Positions 33,926-41,679 of a DNA stretch of 64,000 bases are shown here, one piece after another. How positions within the stretch are numbered: position 1 is the stretch's first letter; every line of letters begins with the position of its first letter. The DNA is from Oleispira sp963851095 (GTDB lineage: Bacteria; Pseudomonadota; Gammaproteobacteria; Pseudomonadales; Oceanobacteraceae): NCBI GenBank assembly GCA_963851095.1, contig CAWKOX010000007.1, forward strand, positions 372,001 to 436,000, in the 5' to 3' direction. Below the pieces are notes generated by a model. That model worked only from the letters and a program-made list of their open reading frames with translations, had not been told where the DNA came from and made no database searches. The translations under genes and the position numbers were made by a program.

Positions 33926-34636
33926 ATGTCGCAGTTAAAAGATTCATCACCCAGTTCAAAGCAAGCTAGCACCGTTAAATATCAGGGACGAAAAACCAGT
34001 CGTGCGGGTAGTGAACAACGCCGCCGGCTGATTTTGGAAGCGGCATTAAGAATTGTTATCCGAGAAGGGGTGAGAGGGATTCGTCACCGTGCTGTTGCCA
34101 AAGAGGCCGATGTTCCTTTGGCGGCGACTACCTATTATTTTAAAGACATACAAGAGCTGATTAACGATACCTTCACGCTTTATGCTGAGCAGGCCCTAGA
34201 AGTAGTAACCCAGTTTTCTAAGCGCTTATATGAGCCACTAGAAAATGGGAAGGGGAAGTCGGTTGTTGAAGCGCTAAACAGCGATGAAGATATGACGGAT
34301 GTGATTGCTGTGAGCTTGACAGAATATGTTATTGAGCAGGTCAGTCAGCACCGCGAATCACTTATTGCTGAGCAAGCCTTTCGCTATGAAGCAATTTTAA
34401 ATCCACACCTGCGTAAATTGGGTGAAGTTCATAAAGTCGCTCTTATGCAAAAACTATCGGATTTATTAACACTCATGCAGTCTGCACATCCTGCTGAAGA
34501 TGCAACCATTGTTATTTCAGTATTGCACCGGATTGAATACGAAGGTCTGCTTTTAGAGTCAGAAGAACTGGATAAAAAAGCGATTTATTCGACGCTTTTG
34601 CGTATGTTGAGTCTTCTGTTCAGCCCTCGTAAATAG
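33926..34636 (+). CDS. TetR-family transcriptional regulator
   Basis: 236 residues from the ATG at 33926, preceded by GAGAGG; a TTG at 33902 would be upstream of that site. The N-terminal helix-turn-helix is clear (LILEAALRIVIREGVRGIRH then AKEADVPLAATTYYFKDIQE), and the C-terminal ligand domain is helical. About 25 basic, Ser-rich residues precede the helix-turn-helix. It is divergent from fadL, which suggests control of lipid or hydrocarbon uptake. Confidence 0.92.
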   Translation: MSQLKDSSPSSKQASTVKYQGRKTSRAGSEQRRRLILEAALRIVIREGVRGIRHRAVAKEADVPLAATTYYFKDIQELINDTFTLYAEQALEVVTQFSKRLYEPLENGKGKSVVEALNSDEDMTDVIAVSLTEYVIEQVSQHRESLIAEQAFRYEAILNPHLRKLGEVHKVALMQKLSDLLTLMQSAHPAEDATIVISVLHRIEYEGLLLESEELDKKAIYSTLLRMLSLLFSPRK

Positions 34637-34644
34637 CGGGTTTT

Positions 34645-35754
34645 TTATGATGGGGTAATACCATTTATTACTCGGTCGGCAATAGCGAGGCTTGCGGTTA
34701 GTCCTGGGCTTTCGATGCCGAATAAATTAATTAAGCCCTCAAGATTATGTTGAGTACTTGTTTGAATCATAAAGTCTGCGGCGGCTTCATTAGGCCCTGT
34801 TAGCTTGGGCCGAATTCCACAATAGTTAAATACTAATTTATCCGGATTTAATGTTGGGAAATAAGGCTGAATGGCACGGATGAAATGCTGCTTTTGTTCT
34901 TCATTACCTGAATAGTCTAGTATTTCAACGAACTCTACATCAGGACCAAAGCGTACCTGTCCCGCTAAATCTAAGGTTGCGTGAATACCTAAACCTGCTG
35001 TATTTGCATTAGGTATGGGATAGATCAAATGTGAAAATGGCGATTTTTGTTGATAGCTAAAATAATGCCCTCGGCACAGGTGATATTGCGGTATAAGTGA
35101 ATTTGAAATTCTAGCCGCAACTTCCGCCGCATGAAGGCCTGCACTATTGATTAAATACTGACTGCTGAAATCATAATGCTCTTCGCCTGTTTTGACTCGA
35201 ATATCGAATCCTTTATCTGTTTTATTGGCATCCATAAAGTGTGTATTTGGACTGTATAAAACACCTTGCTGTTCAGCGAGTTGAAGTAATGTTGCCATGT
35301 ACTGATGGCTATCAATAATTCCCGTATTTTCTGAAAATAATGCCGCTTTTGCATTCACGTTTGGCTCTAACTTTAAACACTCTTTTTCGTTTAAAAATTT
35401 AAGTGAAACGTTATTCTTTGCTGCGTTACTGTGTAGGGCCTCAAGTTTGCTAATGTCATTAACATCACTGGCTACAATGAGCTTCCCTATACGCTTATAA
35501 GGCACTGAATAGTCTTCACAAAACTGATAAAGCTGTTCGCGGCCGTTTAGGCAAAGTTCGGCTTTCAAACTTTTCTCAGGGTAATAAATTCCGGCGTGTA
35601 TGACTTCACTATTACGACTGCTGGTTTCACTACCAAACTGACTGTTTGATTCGATTAGTAATATTTTCGCTTCGGGAAATTTTTGACTTAATTTAAAGGC
35701 AATTGCAAGTCCGACAATGCCTGCTCCAATAATGCAATGATCAAAATGTTCCAT
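34645..35754 (-). CDS. FAD-dependent oxidoreductase, L-2-hydroxyglutarate oxidase-like
   Basis: 369 residues of the DAO superfamily. FAD-binding N-terminus (DHCIIGAGIVGLAIAFKL), the family motif SSRNSEVIHAGIYYP, NSAGLHAAEVAARI, and the C-terminal FGIESPGLTASLAIA. This pattern is closest to LhgO/YgaF, which oxidises L-2-hydroxyglutarate to 2-oxoglutarate and reduces quinone. No csiD or gab genes are nearby, so the exact substrate is uncertain. It is convergent with the TetR gene, 8 bases apart. Confidence 0.85.
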   Translation of the reverse strand: MEHFDHCIIGAGIVGLAIAFKLSQKFPEAKILLIESNSQFGSETSSRNSEVIHAGIYYPEKSLKAELCLNGREQLYQFCEDYSVPYKRIGKLIVASDVNDISKLEALHSNAAKNNVSLKFLNEKECLKLEPNVNAKAALFSENTGIIDSHQYMATLLQLAEQQGVLYSPNTHFMDANKTDKGFDIRVKTGEEHYDFSSQYLINSAGLHAAEVAARISNSLIPQYHLCRGHYFSYQQKSPFSHLIYPIPNANTAGLGIHATLDLAGQVRFGPDVEFVEILDYSGNEEQKQHFIRAIQPYFPTLNPDKLVFNYCGIRPKLTGPNEAAADFMIQTSTQHNLEGLINLFGIESPGLTASLAIADRVINGITPS

Positions 35755-35817
35755 AGGCGTACAATCGTAAGTTATTAAAGTGTTGATTATACAGCATTAA
35801 CGACAAGGGCTTTAAGT

Positions 35818-35851
35818 GTAAGAGCAGAGGCATGCAACCTCTAACTCTTAC
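35818..35851 (-). terminator. Hairpin after the solute-binding protein gene
   Basis: GTAAGAG (35818-35824) pairs with CTCTTAC (35845-35851) and AGAGG (35826-35830) with CCTCT (35838-35842), with small bulges. It lies 25 bases past the leftward stop at 35876; the T-run is poor. Confidence 0.55.
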
Positions 35852-35875
35852 GGTGTTGATCAGTTAAGGCAGGTC

Positions 35876-36895
35876 TTAACCTTCGCGTTTCTCAATGCAT
35901 TCATAGTGACTAGGATTGGTCTGGCAGCGTAGTTTAAATAATATTTTTAGCATTTTAGCGTCATAAATACCTTCGTCGCGTAATTCAATACGCACCTGAC
36001 GTAGCATGGCCTTATATTCCTCTCGTTGTTCAAGAGGCAATTCGACCCAGTAGTTCTTAGGAATATTTTTTTCGGCTTCAAGGATATGTTCTAGCGCTTT
36101 AGGAAAGTTATTAAAGGCATATTCACGGCTTTTTTGTCCAAAATTTTCAGGGAAACGATCTTTTCTTAGAATCAGCTGGCCGTTCATTTGAGCAAGATTA
36201 AAACGTAAAATACCGCCTTTATCACCCATGCCTTTGTACATTTCAAAAGGCTCGTAAGCAATTGCTGGGGCATAAGCAATATCGACATAGCCATTATTAA
36301 AGCGTGGCGCAAACGTTGCGATGCTGACAGGAACCATTGTAGCCCCAATATGATTAACCACTTTTACGGATGCGACATCATAATCAATAGTCGCAAGGCG
36401 CTTTCCTGCTGCGGCTTCAACAGAATTGATGGCCTTGTCACGAACAAATACATAGACTGCGCCAGCAGGCATTATGCCAGCCACTTCATAATCACCATCA
36501 ATCATGTATTGGCTGGCTTTTGGGTGGGCAAGCATTCCAACCAGTTTTCGCATCTGGTCATAGTCATCAATCGCGCCGACCGCTTCGATCGTGGCTGTGA
36601 ACTTGTTAAATGGACGAATGCGAGTGCCCGTTAGGCCTACCGCGTCACAGTGACCTGCTTTAAAATCAGCTAGGGCAACGGCTTCGTTGGTATACACATG
36701 CAATGTGAGTAATGCTCCCCACTCTAGAGCGGCCGCTTTATAGTCGACCATGCCTTGGTAGGCGGGGCCTTTTTCACCAATAGGGTCAAAAACACAAAAG
36801 CTACGCGTAGGAAGTTCTTTAGCTTGAAGAGATATGCTTGTTAGTAATAAGCATAAAATAAGTGAACATAAATGGAGGGGGTGTTTAAAGTGCAT
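35876..36895 (-). CDS. Putative periplasmic solute-binding protein (DUF6091-like)
   Basis: 339 residues with a signal peptide (LCSLILCLLLTSISLQAKE). The mature part looks like a TRAP/phosphonate-type binding protein: SFCVFDPIGEKGPAYQGM, DFKAGHCDAVGLTGTRI and GKRLATIDYDVASVKVVNHI. The C-terminus is Lys/Glu-rich and ends with two Cys segments (KLRCQTNPSHYEC). No TRAP or ABC transporter gene is adjacent. Orphan proteins of this type are known in Oceanospirillales near RND-type exporters; that link is not seen here. Confidence 0.75.
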   Translation of the reverse strand: MHFKHPLHLCSLILCLLLTSISLQAKELPTRSFCVFDPIGEKGPAYQGMVDYKAAALEWGALLTLHVYTNEAVALADFKAGHCDAVGLTGTRIRPFNKFTATIEAVGAIDDYDQMRKLVGMLAHPKASQYMIDGDYEVAGIMPAGAVYVFVRDKAINSVEAAAGKRLATIDYDVASVKVVNHIGATMVPVSIATFAPRFNNGYVDIAYAPAIAYEPFEMYKGMGDKGGILRFNLAQMNGQLILRKDRFPENFGQKSREYAFNNFPKALEHILEAEKNIPKNYWVELPLEQREEYKAMLRQVRIELRDEGIYDAKMLKILFKLRCQTNPSHYECIEKREG

Positions 36896-37085
36896 GGTTT
36901 TATCAGCCGCTTTGGGTCACTATTATTAATCCTCATCATACTCAGAAATGATCTTGGTTGTCCTGTTTAATTGCGCCAGTTTAATGAGAATGAGATGGGG
37001 CTCATCGGTAGCTTCTTGCTGGTATTAGCGCGGCTGAATCGTTACTATGAGGCCGAATTTTTAAAGTGTCGTTTAAGGTGTGGTT

Positions 37086-37283
37086 ATGACAACAGAGCAA
37101 TTTGAAACTTGGTCACTTTATATTGGTATTACAGTACTAATTTCTTTCATGTTTTTTATCATTTATGACTTAGGTAAAAAGTCTCAGGCTGGTAAGTTTG
37201 GTAATTTCATTCTTTTTCTAGCGTTAGGTCTTGGAATGGCCGGATTCCTTATTAAAATTATTCTTCAATATTCCCTAGAGTAG
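37086..37283 (+). CDS. DUF2788 membrane protein
   Basis: 65 residues from the ATG at 37086 with AAGGTG six bases upstream (a GTG at 37080 overlaps that site). Two TM helices enclose the conserved loop YDLGKKSQAGKFGNF, which identifies DUF2788, a family common in Pseudomonadales and Oceanospirillales. No function is established. Confidence 0.88.
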   Translation: MTTEQFETWSLYIGITVLISFMFFIIYDLGKKSQAGKFGNFILFLALGLGMAGFLIKIILQYSLE

Positions 37284-37412
37284 AACCTTCTTTGCTTTAG
37301 AGGCTGACTAATACGGCTTTTATTGTGTCAAACTTGATATGAGTTAAGCCTTTTTATAATCATGGAACTAAACTCTTTAAACAGAGCTACACTTTATATA
37401 AAGGAGATTTAT

Positions 37413-37679
37413 ATGACTGATACTAAACTTCATGATCTATTAAGCCAAGTACATGATCAGCTGAAGCAGCAAGACGGTATTGATGATGAAAGCCAAGCAC
37501 TGTTACAAAAAGTGCTCAGCGACGTAAATACGGTCTCAAGTTCAAATAATAGCGATGACCTTGAGCAGGATCTAACCGATCGTATTGAGCAACAAGCGGT
37601 TCAGTTTGAGCATGAGCACCCAACACTCGCCGAAATACTGCGCCAAATAATGGATACTCTTGGCCGAATCGGAGTTTAA
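37413..37679 (+). CDS. DUF4404 family protein
   Basis: 88 residues from the ATG at 37413, which has AAGGAG eight bases upstream. Helical and acidic, with the family pattern LHDLLSQVHDQLKQQDGIDD ... DRIEQQAVQFEHEHPTLAEI ... IMDTLGRIGV. DUF4404 proteins are small, soluble and uncharacterised. The CBS gene follows after 12 bases, so they are probably cotranscribed. Confidence 0.88.
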   Translation: MTDTKLHDLLSQVHDQLKQQDGIDDESQALLQKVLSDVNTVSSSNNSDDLEQDLTDRIEQQAVQFEHEHPTLAEILRQIMDTLGRIGV

Positions 37680-37691
37680 GGAGCATACCCT

Positions 37692-38126
37692 ATGCGCCAC
37701 ATGCCGACATTGACCGAGGTTATGACGCCTTTTCCTCACTTAATTAAGGAATCTACTTCTATTCATGATGCTATTCACTTGATGGAGGAAAAGCAATTTC
37801 ATCATTTACCTGTAGTTGTCGATCATGCCGTCGTGGGGCTGCTGTCGACGACCGATATTAAATTAGCTCAAATGCCAGGGCACCGAACCACAGAATTTAC
37901 GGAGTTATCGGTCGGTGATATTTGTCGTCGACGGATTTACTTAGTCGATTTACATGTACGCCTAGACGAAGTACTTGAAAACATGGCAGCAGACTCTTGG
38001 GAAGCGGCTATCGTTTTACGCGAGGGTCGTCTAGCCGGCATTTTTACCAGTCAAGATGCATGCCGTGTGTTCTCTCAATGGTTACGCAAAGAATACTTGC
38101 CCAGCGATGATCCCGGAGCTGCATAG
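37692..38126 (+). CDS. CBS-domain pair protein
   Basis: 144 residues made almost entirely of two CBS motifs: TLTEVMTPFPHLIKESTSIH with HLPVVVDHAVVGLLSTTDIK, then VGDICRRRIYLVDLHVRLDE with LREGRLAGIFTSQDACRVFS. Such Bateman modules bind adenosine nucleotides and regulate partner proteins or transport. It shares an mRNA with the DUF4404 gene (AAGGAG just before the ATG). The partner is unknown. Confidence 0.9.
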   Translation: MRHMPTLTEVMTPFPHLIKESTSIHDAIHLMEEKQFHHLPVVVDHAVVGLLSTTDIKLAQMPGHRTTEFTELSVGDICRRRIYLVDLHVRLDEVLENMAADSWEAAIVLREGRLAGIFTSQDACRVFSQWLRKEYLPSDDPGAA

Positions 38127-38398
38127 CTCACTTTTAGACTTCTTCAGTTACGAACCTAAGTTACGAGCCCAGGTGAGGCTACAAAATATAAAACTGCACC
38201 TCATTAGGGCTTGATGAATAATCAGTGGTTTAAAAAGAGGCGGATACCGTATGCGCCTATCTATTTCCCTTCTAAAAATAATCTAAAATCTGCTTGAAAC
38301 AGGCTAATTCATTGAGCCTTTGCTGTTGGAATGGTTGTTGGTGTGGTTGTTGGTATGAAAGTTGCGATACAAGCTTTATTACTAACGGAGGTATGCTT

Positions 38399-39094
38399 AT
38401 GCATGATGTAGCCAAGATTCAAAATTACCAACATGTCATTAATACGATTGATGTACCAGCCGATTGGATGGCGCAATTAAGTACTGTACTTGAAGCTCGT
38501 CAAAATGATGATTATACGATTCAGAAACTTTTAAAATTGATGGTGAATGTAACGACCATCGACAATATTAGTATTGCTATCCCCGATGTATCAAATCGTT
38601 TTCAGGCTAAGTATTGCTCGCGACAAATTGAAAATGGGGTTTATAGTTTTGCGGTACAACATTCCCTTTGCCGCACATTTGAATCCGGTTCTGTTCTGGT
38701 TATTCGAGAAGGTTCTGAGCGTCCTGAGGCTTTTAATCGTGAAGCGTTGTCGCCACTCGACTTTAGTCACAGAGATCATTGCTTATTAGTGCCTTTACGC
38801 CATCGTCAAACGACACTGGGTGTTTTAGTATTAGACCTTCGTAATGTTATTGCCGGTAGTTTGCCACTACAAGAGTTGTGGTTTTTATGTACGCAGCTGG
38901 CACATACCATGGCAACTCAGGTTGTCCCTAATTTTCAAACACTGTATTCACGACCCTATCAGCGAGTTAACGAAAGTGAATTAGGTGAAATTCAAAAAGC
39001 CGTAAAGAAATGCAGTGGCAATAAAACCATGGCAGCTAAAATACTAGGATTAACACCTCGCCAGCTACGTTATCGCTTATCAAAATTGGCTTAA
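38399..39094 (+). CDS. GAF-domain regulator with Fis-type helix-turn-helix
   Basis: 231 residues from the ATG at 38399, six bases after GGAGGT; ATGs at 38393 and 38294 are poorly placed. A GAF-like sensor covers about residues 20-180 (LKLMVNVTTIDNISIAIPD, LLVPLRHRQTTLGVLVLDLR), and the last 45 residues are a Fis-type helix-turn-helix (CSGNKTMAAKILGLTPRQLR). This equals a NifA/FhlA-like activator without its sigma-54 AAA+ domain, so it cannot open sigma-54 promoters by itself. Both flanks are intact, so this is the natural architecture and not a recent deletion, as far as can be seen. Confidence 0.85.
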   Translation: MHDVAKIQNYQHVINTIDVPADWMAQLSTVLEARQNDDYTIQKLLKLMVNVTTIDNISIAIPDVSNRFQAKYCSRQIENGVYSFAVQHSLCRTFESGSVLVIREGSERPEAFNREALSPLDFSHRDHCLLVPLRHRQTTLGVLVLDLRNVIAGSLPLQELWFLCTQLAHTMATQVVPNFQTLYSRPYQRVNESELGEIQKAVKKCSGNKTMAAKILGLTPRQLRYRLSKLA

Positions 39095-39123
39095 TCTAGA
39101 GAATTAGATGGCTTATTTCGTCT

Positions 39124-39162
39124 TTGAAAGCCTGATTTTTTACTGGGCTTTCGACTTTTTTC
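39124..39162 (+). terminator. Terminator after the GAF regulator gene
   Basis: GAAAGCC (39126-39132) pairs with GGCTTTC (39146-39152), with outer pairs extending it, then CTTTTTTC. Rightward, 30 bases past the stop at 39094. Confidence 0.8.
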
Positions 39163-39240
39163 TAAAATCGTCTCCTCAGCGGTAAGCTGATAGACTACTA
39201 CTATTAATTTAGTTCACATAATTTGTGCCATTAAACCTAC

Positions 39241-39255
39241 CCCATATTATATGGG
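39241..39255. promoter_or_regulatory. Candidate operator upstream of the cyclase gene
   Basis: CCCATATTATATGGG is a perfect inverted repeat (CCCATA/TATGGG, 3-base centre), 53 bases upstream of the cyclase start. It has the look of a repressor site; the protein that binds it is unknown. Confidence 0.45.
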
Positions 39256-39307
39256 CATTTCAAGTTAGGTAATGCCGATTATAAAGTAGTTTAGATGGAG
39301 CATTTCC

Positions 39308-41614
39308 ATGGAATGGTTTCGAATTCCACAGCAGCGTATTTCTGCTTATATCGGCCTCTTACTTTCAACCTATTTTATTGCGTTGGGATTGAGCATTAAT
39401 GCCAATGAAAATCACTGGTTGAATCGTCTCGACTTTCTTTTTTATGATACGCGTTTTAACGCTTCTTTATCTTTAGCTGGGCAGGGGATTTTAAACTCTA
39501 ATGCTCAATCAGCAGATACCAACTCTACACATTCCAGCCCTGTTAAAGAACACTCGGAGTTAGTCGACTCTTCGGAGACTGAAGATCATAAAATTATCAT
39601 TTTAGATATTGATGAGAAATCGTTAGCCAGTGAAGGACGCTGGCCATGGAGTCGGCATAAATTGGCTGATTTGGTTTCGAGTCTACAAGATTACGGTGCC
39701 ATTATTGTCGCGTTTGATGTGGTATTTTCTGAGCCAGAGCGAAATCCGGTGAGCGAGGTGAGTCAACATTTAAAGAATAATAAGATTAGTTGGTCAGTCC
39801 CCACTAACTGGCAAGCACTTGCTGACGGCGATCAAAATTTTTCTCGGCGTATTAGTGAAATGGATGTTGTGCTGGGGTATTTCTTTCAAGAGCAGGGCAG
39901 TATTCAAGTGGGACAATTACCGGCCCCGAGTTATCAGCTGACAGATGAGCAAAAGAATCGGCTAGTATCGATTAGTAAATCTGGTTATGCCGCTAATTTA
40001 TCTGTATTGCAAAACGCAGCAGCAGGGGCAGGTTTTGTCTCTACCTTTGCAGATGCTGATGGTGTCATTCGTCGATCACCTTTAGTGATTCGTCATGGCG
40101 ATGCGTTATACCCATCGCTATCGTTAGCGACAGTGATGAGTTATTTGTTTGTCAATAAATTAGACGTGGAAACACTGCCCTTAGGAAGTGTAGAGGTGAT
40201 GACTTCTATTGGCGCGGGAGGGCAGGTCGCCCGCACGGATGTAAACGGCCAAGTGATTATTCCTTTTAGAGGAAAACAGCACAGTTTTCCGTATATCTCT
40301 GCGACCGATGTACTTCAGAAACGCATCGATACAGACGCCTTAGAGGGCGCTATTGTGTTAGTCGGTACTTCGGCTATCGGTTTGGCCGATTTGCGTGCAA
40401 CCCCTGTAGGGACGCAATACCCAGGGGTTGAAGTACATGCCAATATCATTCACTCACTGCTGTCGGGAGAGTTCCCATATCGGCCAGAATGGGAAGCGGG
40501 GTTGACCTTATCTATTTTGGTTTTATTAGGTCTTATGTTATCACTCTGGCTACCTAAACTTGGCCCTGTTGCTTCCGTCGTATTAAGCACATTCACGCTA
40601 GCAGTAGTGATCACTGGCAATATTTATCTGTGGCATATTTACCGACTGGATCTTCCAATTGCCAGTACCTTGCTATTAATTATCGCACTTACTTTATTGA
40701 ATTTGGCTTATGGTTACTTTCGTGAAAATGCGAGCCGACGTTTATTAAAAGGCATGTTTAATCAATATGTTCCCAAAGCGCATATCGAGCGCATGATCTC
40801 TGATCCGGATGCTTATCAATTCACCGGTGATAGTAAAGAGCTAACCGTTTTATTCGCAGATATTCGCAGCTTTACGTCTATTTCTGAAAACTTATCGGCG
40901 GCTGAATTAAAAGCCATGCTTAATCAATATTTTACGCCCATCACTAAAATAATTTTTGATCATGACGGTACGATTGATAAATACGTAGGGGACATGGTAA
41001 TGGCTTTTTGGGGAGCACCAATAGACGATAAACACCACGCTCATCATGGAATTCTTGCAGCCTTAGAGATGCAAAAAATGACGAAAATAATCAGTACTGA
41101 ATTTATGGCAAGAGGATTGCCAGAGATAAAAATTGGTGTGGGTTTAAATAGCGGTGTGATGAATGTCGGCGACATGGGGTCTTCGTACCGTCGAGCGTAT
41201 ACGGTACTCGGTGACGCGGTAAATTTAGGTTCACGTCTAGAAAGTATTACTAAATTTTATGGTGCTGAAATTTTAGTGGGAGAACGTACCGCCGAGCTAT
41301 GCCCAGATATTGTTTTTGCCTTTATGGACCGCATACAAGTGAAAGGGAAGGATGAACCGATTGCGGTTTATCAGCCATTAGGAATAAGGTCAGAGGTTAC
41401 TGACGCTAAGATGGATGAAATTAAACGTTTTGACCTAGCCTATATCGAGTATTTAAAGCAAAACTGGTCGCAAGCTGTGGAAAAGTTAATGGCATTACAA
41501 ACAGACTTTCCAGAAGTAAAAGTGTATCAGGTATATCTAGAGAGAATTAAAGACTTGCGCGAGCAAGAGCTCGCACAAGATTGGGATGGGGTCTTTAGGC
41601 ATACAAGTAAATGA
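39308..41614 (+). CDS. CHASE2-domain class III adenylate/guanylate cyclase
   Basis: 768 residues: N-terminal TM, periplasmic CHASE2 sensor (about 80-400; IIILDIDEKSLASEGRWPWS, VAFDVVFSEPERN), three TM helices (about 398-475) and a C-terminal cyclase domain (about 510-690). Metal-binding Asp are in LFADIRSFTS and DKYVGDMVMAFWG; the Lys of DKYVGD and the Thr of AYTVLGDAVN are the pair typical of class IIIb adenylate cyclases, so cAMP is the likely product. About 60 Ser-rich residues are inserted before the CHASE2 core. The gene converges on the FecR-domain gene, a combination often seen in proteobacteria. Confidence 0.93.
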   Translation: MEWFRIPQQRISAYIGLLLSTYFIALGLSINANENHWLNRLDFLFYDTRFNASLSLAGQGILNSNAQSADTNSTHSSPVKEHSELVDSSETEDHKIIILDIDEKSLASEGRWPWSRHKLADLVSSLQDYGAIIVAFDVVFSEPERNPVSEVSQHLKNNKISWSVPTNWQALADGDQNFSRRISEMDVVLGYFFQEQGSIQVGQLPAPSYQLTDEQKNRLVSISKSGYAANLSVLQNAAAGAGFVSTFADADGVIRRSPLVIRHGDALYPSLSLATVMSYLFVNKLDVETLPLGSVEVMTSIGAGGQVARTDVNGQVIIPFRGKQHSFPYISATDVLQKRIDTDALEGAIVLVGTSAIGLADLRATPVGTQYPGVEVHANIIHSLLSGEFPYRPEWEAGLTLSILVLLGLMLSLWLPKLGPVASVVLSTFTLAVVITGNIYLWHIYRLDLPIASTLLLIIALTLLNLAYGYFRENASRRLLKGMFNQYVPKAHIERMISDPDAYQFTGDSKELTVLFADIRSFTSISENLSAAELKAMLNQYFTPITKIIFDHDGTIDKYVGDMVMAFWGAPIDDKHHAHHGILAALEMQKMTKIISTEFMARGLPEIKIGVGLNSGVMNVGDMGSSYRRAYTVLGDAVNLGSRLESITKFYGAEILVGERTAELCPDIVFAFMDRIQVKGKDEPIAVYQPLGIRSEVTDAKMDEIKRFDLAYIEYLKQNWSQAVEKLMALQTDFPEVKVYQVYLERIKDLREQELAQDWDGVFRHTSK

Positions 41615-41640
41615 TCACTTAAGACATTAACTGATCATTT
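41609..41640. terminator. Inverted repeat at the 3' end of the cyclase gene
   Basis: AAATGATCA (41609-41617, overlapping the stop) and TGATCATTT (41632-41640) form a perfect 9-bp stem with a 14-base loop between convergent genes. It is followed by an imperfect 18-bp direct repeat with the core GAGCGTTTA(G/A)GCTAT near 41652-41686, which runs into the end of the FecR-domain gene. Confidence 0.5.
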
Positions 41641-41679
41641 ACCGTTAGCTGAGCGTTTAGGCTATCTGGAGCGTTTAAG

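Noticed and set aside
38341..38372. GGTTGTTGG-type short repeats upstream of the GAF regulator
   Set aside because: Only two or three imperfect copies in a GT-rich stretch; consistent with chance.
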